Positions 61,618 through 64,000 of a stretch of 64,000 nt of DNA are shown one piece after another. Source of the stretch: Bdellovibrio bacteriovorus str. Tiberius (GTDB lineage Bacteria > Bdellovibrionota > Bdellovibrionia > Bdellovibrionales > Bdellovibrionaceae). Within the stretch, counting starts at the first letter, position 1; each line of letters starts with the position of its first letter. The notes below the pieces were generated by a model. It did no database searches and had not been told where the DNA came from. It saw nothing but the letters and a program-made list of their open reading frames with translations. Made by a program: the position numbers and the translations under genes. The stretch is taken from the NCBI RefSeq assembly GCF_000317895.1, contig NC_019567.1:2666001-2730000 (forward strand), in the 5' to 3' direction.

Positions 61618-62073
61618 ATGATTCCAAAGTTTGAAGTTTCAATCATCATTCAAAAGCCCGTGAACGAAGTTTTTGATGCCGTTTACAATCCAAAGAAAAT
61701 CAGCGCGTATTTTACGACAGCGGGATCATCGGCTCCGTTGAAAGAAGGCACAACTGTGCAGTGGGAATTTGCGGACTTCGCTGGTCCATTCCCCGTGCCA
61801 GTAAAACAAGTCATTCAGGACAAGCTGATTGTGATCGAATGGGAGGCCGAGGCCGGTGGCTACAACACCAAAACAGAATTTGTCTTTGAAGCTTTGAACG
61901 ACAAAGAAACCAAAGTGAAGATCTATGAAACCGGCTGGAAAGAAGATGAAGCCGGCATCAGCAGTTCTTACAAAAACTGCATGGGCTGGTCCCAAATGGC
62001 CTGCGCGATGAAGGCGTATCTGGAATACGGCATCAACCTGCGCCAAGGCGCATACAAGCCTCTTTACTCTTAA
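61618..62073 (+). CDS. SRPBCC/AHSA1-like protein
   Basis: 151 residues. Starts with FEVSIIIQKPVNEVFDAVYNPKKISAYF and has GWSQMACAMKAYLEYG near the end, the START-like fold of AHSA1-type proteins. These bind small hydrophobic ligands or stimulate Hsp90; the ligand is unknown. GGAGG precedes the ATG at 61618; an upstream in-frame ATG is rejected. Stands alone. Confidence 0.85.
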   Translation: MIPKFEVSIIIQKPVNEVFDAVYNPKKISAYFTTAGSSAPLKEGTTVQWEFADFAGPFPVPVKQVIQDKLIVIEWEAEAGGYNTKTEFVFEALNDKETKVKIYETGWKEDEAGISSSYKNCMGWSQMACAMKAYLEYGINLRQGAYKPLYS

Positions 62074-62137
62074 GACAAAGGGCCTGCAAAAGACCTATTT
62101 CCTGGAGGCAAAATAGCAGTTCGTTTACTGTAATCTG

Positions 62138-62821
62138 ATGGAAATAGGTCAAATTCTCTCCTACGACGAACTACGCACATTCTCTGGATTTCAAATTCAA
62201 CATGGAATGAACTATTCTACCCCAAAAGGGGGTCATGTCTTTCTCATGTCCATGAGAGAAAATGCCCCATATGAAGACTGGATCTCAGAAGATGGATCTT
62301 TGGTAGAATACGAAGGCCACAATCAAACGAAAAGCCTTTGCGATGATCCTGAAAGAACTGACCAGCCACGCAAAAATAAAAGTGGAAGTCTCACCAAAAA
62401 TGGTAAGTTCGAGCAAGAGGCCTTAAAGTTTAAAAATTATGGAATCGGCCCCTGCAAGATTTCTATCTTCAATAAAGTCAAAGACGGCATTTGGACATTC
62501 TGCGGAGTTTTTTCTCTTATCGACGTGAGCTATATCCAAGTAGGTCCACGTAAAGTCTTTCGCTTCAAACTTCAACTGGCGGAGTCAAATCCCCAAACCC
62601 ATTCCGTCGTAGACTTGAGACACGATCGAATGATTCCCAGCGAAATTCAAGCGGCGGTCTTTAAACGCGATCAAGGCCGCTGTGTAAAGTGTGGTTCAAC
62701 GGAAAACCTTCACTTTGATCACATACTACCCTACTCCAAAGGTGGATCCTCAAAGAAAATTGAGAACATTCAAATTCTCTGCGCCAAGCACAACCTTTCC
62801 AAAGGAAATCGCTTTGTCTAA
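62138..62821 (+). CDS. Probable SRA-HNH modification-dependent endonuclease
   Basis: 227 residues. The N-terminal half matches the SRA (SET and RING-associated, YDG-type) domain: YEGHN near 57, TKNGKFEQEALKF near 85, WTFCGVFSLIDV near 115, KVFRFKLQ near 137. The C-terminus is an HNH nuclease: CVKCGSTENLHFDHILPYSKGG, then LCAKHN with zinc cysteines. SRA-HNH enzymes such as TagI and Sco5333 cut DNA carrying 5-methyl- or hydroxymethylcytosine. This one may restrict phage or prey DNA. AT-rich composition suggests transfer. Overlaps the next gene by 8 bases. Confidence 0.8.
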   Translation: MEIGQILSYDELRTFSGFQIQHGMNYSTPKGGHVFLMSMRENAPYEDWISEDGSLVEYEGHNQTKSLCDDPERTDQPRKNKSGSLTKNGKFEQEALKFKNYGIGPCKISIFNKVKDGIWTFCGVFSLIDVSYIQVGPRKVFRFKLQLAESNPQTHSVVDLRHDRMIPSEIQAAVFKRDQGRCVKCGSTENLHFDHILPYSKGGSSKKIENIQILCAKHNLSKGNRFV

Positions 62822-63377
62822 AAAGACTTCTTACTTCAAAGACCATAAACGTCGACTTGCGAAGATGAGCATCTCGACAAGCGCCTTTCGCCGGCAAGGC
62901 AAGCAAGGTTTAATTCGCTTTACTCAAAACTACATAAACGAGAGAATTGATCTTCATACTTTTGCTAAAGCCCTAAGATCTGGCAATTACCAAAAATATC
63001 TAGACAAGCAGACTCTGCTTTTAGTTCAAGCTGCAAAAAAGTATAATTGCCGTTGGGGGACAGCTCGCAAAGGTCTAAATATTTTCTTCCGAGACGTTCT
63101 ATACAACAGCTACTTTATCAACGAACTGAAACTCAACTTAAACCATGGTTGGCACCTAGAAATTCCTTTAGACAGCAAAACAATGAGTCAGATTCGCCGA
63201 CTTCACAAATCCGAAAATTTGCAGTCGCTAGGTTTTGCAACACCCCAAACAACCTCAATTATCGCCCTGCATCCAGAGAACTCACTTAAATATCAAATAG
63301 CTGCCACTGCAATTGCCAAAGCGAAGTACCAAAAACACACCCGGGTCGACCTCGATATGGAGTTTTGGACCACTTAA
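62814..63377 (+). CDS. Unknown partner of the SRA-HNH nuclease
   Basis: 187 residues from a TTG start (62814) preceded by AAAGGAA, overlapping the nuclease stop by 8 bases; the earlier in-frame ATG (62691) would lie wholly inside the nuclease frame. No family recognised. Helical and basic, with NCRWGTARKGLNIFFRDVLYNSYFINEL near residue 80 (the RWGTARKGLNIFFRD part looks conserved). Composition like the nuclease gene. Could be a DNA-binding, regulatory or modification partner; function not invented here. Confidence 0.6.
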   Translation: MSKKTSYFKDHKRRLAKMSISTSAFRRQGKQGLIRFTQNYINERIDLHTFAKALRSGNYQKYLDKQTLLLVQAAKKYNCRWGTARKGLNIFFRDVLYNSYFINELKLNLNHGWHLEIPLDSKTMSQIRRLHKSENLQSLGFATPQTTSIIALHPENSLKYQIAATAIAKAKYQKHTRVDLDMEFWTT

Positions 63378-63383
63378 TCCCCT

Positions 63384-63432
63384 TGCCGAGCTTTCGGCAG
63401 CCACCGATTCCCCGGCAGATTCACCTGCCGGG
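63384..63432. other. Two consecutive hairpins downstream of the nuclease pair
   Basis: TGCCGA-GCTT-TCGGCA (63384-63399) and CCCGGCAG-ATTCAC-CTGCCGGG (63411-63432) are two perfect inverted repeats within 50 bases after the stop codon at 63377. Neither has a good T tract; a combined weak terminator or structured RNA is possible. Confidence 0.45.
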
Positions 63433-63566
63433 TTCCCGACAGACTCCTTATCAGATCAAATTAAACGCACTTTCAGCCCTCATCTAGGCTGGCACAACCG
63501 GTGCTTTATAGATCTGCATAACGCTGGCGCTGATGCCGGCAACATAAAAACACTAAGGAGTTCCCA

Positions 63567-63986
63567 ATGAAAAAACAAATCGCTGCTCTGATCTTGATTG
63601 TATCTTCCGCTTTCGCTACTTCTGCTCACGCAGACAACCTAAGTGCCCTGCTAACGGTTCTACAAAATGGCAGTGCACCCACTGAAAAAATGGAAATGAA
63701 AGACTACAATCGCTGCACCGATGAAGAACTGGCTTCCGGGATGTGTATCCTGAAAATGTCAGCCGCGATGACGACAATGATGGATATCAAAATAGCTGAA
63801 GGTAAAAAAGTTCAGTTCTCTGCTGATCCGGAGTGTGGCCGCGACGTGATCGTGCGCGATCCAACCAACTACGAACTGGATCTGCGTTCCGAAACTGAAT
63901 TCAAAGATTCCGGCACTTACACTGTAAACAACCGTGGATTCAGAAATTGTGAAATCCAGGTTGTGATCGCAGCCCCACAACTTTAA
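63567..63986 (+). CDS. Small secreted protein, unknown
   Basis: 139 residues with a signal peptide (about 1-22, ending AHA). The mature part has four cysteines (RCTDEELASGMCI, PECG, NCEI) that may form two disulfides, and beta-rich character. No family recognised. AAGGAGT precedes the ATG. The 189-base upstream gap contains two hairpins (63384-63432) and no gene. Confidence 0.75.
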   Translation: MKKQIAALILIVSSAFATSAHADNLSALLTVLQNGSAPTEKMEMKDYNRCTDEELASGMCILKMSAAMTTMMDIKIAEGKKVQFSADPECGRDVIVRDPTNYELDLRSETEFKDSGTYTVNNRGFRNCEIQVVIAAPQL

Positions 63987-64000
63987 AATTAAAAACGGGA

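Noticed and set aside
1-64000. CRISPR arrays, tRNA or rRNA genes, insertion sequences
   Set aside because: No regularly spaced repeats, cloverleaf-like sequences, transposase frames or terminal inverted repeats were seen on reading both strands.

Overview
The window reads as a chromosome segment from a Bdellovibrio-like predatory bacterium. This rests on gene content, not a database match. It shows moderate GC, many secreted or lipobox-bearing proteins, several exported serine proteases, hydrolases and cell-wall enzymes, a TIGR02147-type regulator paired with a secreted protein, a fused CcoNO oxidase subunit, and salvage genes suited to an organism that consumes prey macromolecules. No rRNA, tRNA, CRISPR array, prophage or insertion sequence is visible.

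1-12 kb is a micro-oxic and nitrogen-oxide respiration region. A 5'-truncated Crp/Fnr regulator overlaps a hemerythrin-like gene. On the minus strand lie nirK (two cupredoxin domains plus a C-terminal haem c), a nirV-like FGE-fold gene, a SCO1 copper chaperone and a DUF2249 gene. Divergently runs a compact cbb3 oxidase operon: ccoI, ccoS, fused ccoNO, ccoQ, one-haem ccoP, ccoG and a TauE/SafE-like gene. Two FNR-type boxes (1454-1467 and 4421-4434) tie these units together. ccoS and ccoQ are small genes overlapping their neighbours.

12-24 kb is mixed: an OmpA-family lipoprotein with a CsbD-like gene, a pcm-like methyltransferase divergent from oxyR, a dps-like gene preceded by ATAG/CTAT repeats typical of OxyR sites, a ZIP transporter, GltS, the TIGR02147 pair, a KH protein, two serine proteases and a Rieske-FMN reductase fusion.

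24-37 kb holds a carboxylesterase, an AT-rich segment (about 26.2-29.2 kb) with a frameshifted lytic-transglycosylase lipoprotein and a companion secreted protein, then an xdhA-xdhB-xdhC-ade operon predicted to take adenine through hypoxanthine and xanthine to urate. A PHB-depolymerase-like enzyme and a truncated haemoglobin converge after it.

37-49 kb is a signalling and surface block. Two large lipoproteins with similar N-termini, one ending in RCC1-like repeats, flank a CHASE2 adenylate cyclase and a FecR plus TPR/beta-barrel pair.

49-55.6 kb holds uridine kinase, a Tat-exported GMC oxidoreductase facing a secreted haem-c protein, an EcsC-like protein, a META lipoprotein, a solute-binding protein, a PhnA-like protein and an MTA/SAH nucleosidase.

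55.6-61.5 kb is the most interesting module. An NfrB-like GT2 synthase and an outer-membrane protein run divergently from a WecB-type UDP-GlcNAc 2-epimerase and a secreted TIM-barrel protein, with a GH113-like secreted hydrolase converging. It resembles the E. coli N4-receptor glycan pathway, but without the c-di-GMP-binding extension and with added hydrolases.

61.6-64 kb holds an AHSA1-like protein, a probable SRA-HNH modification-dependent endonuclease overlapping an unknown partner gene, and a small secreted protein.
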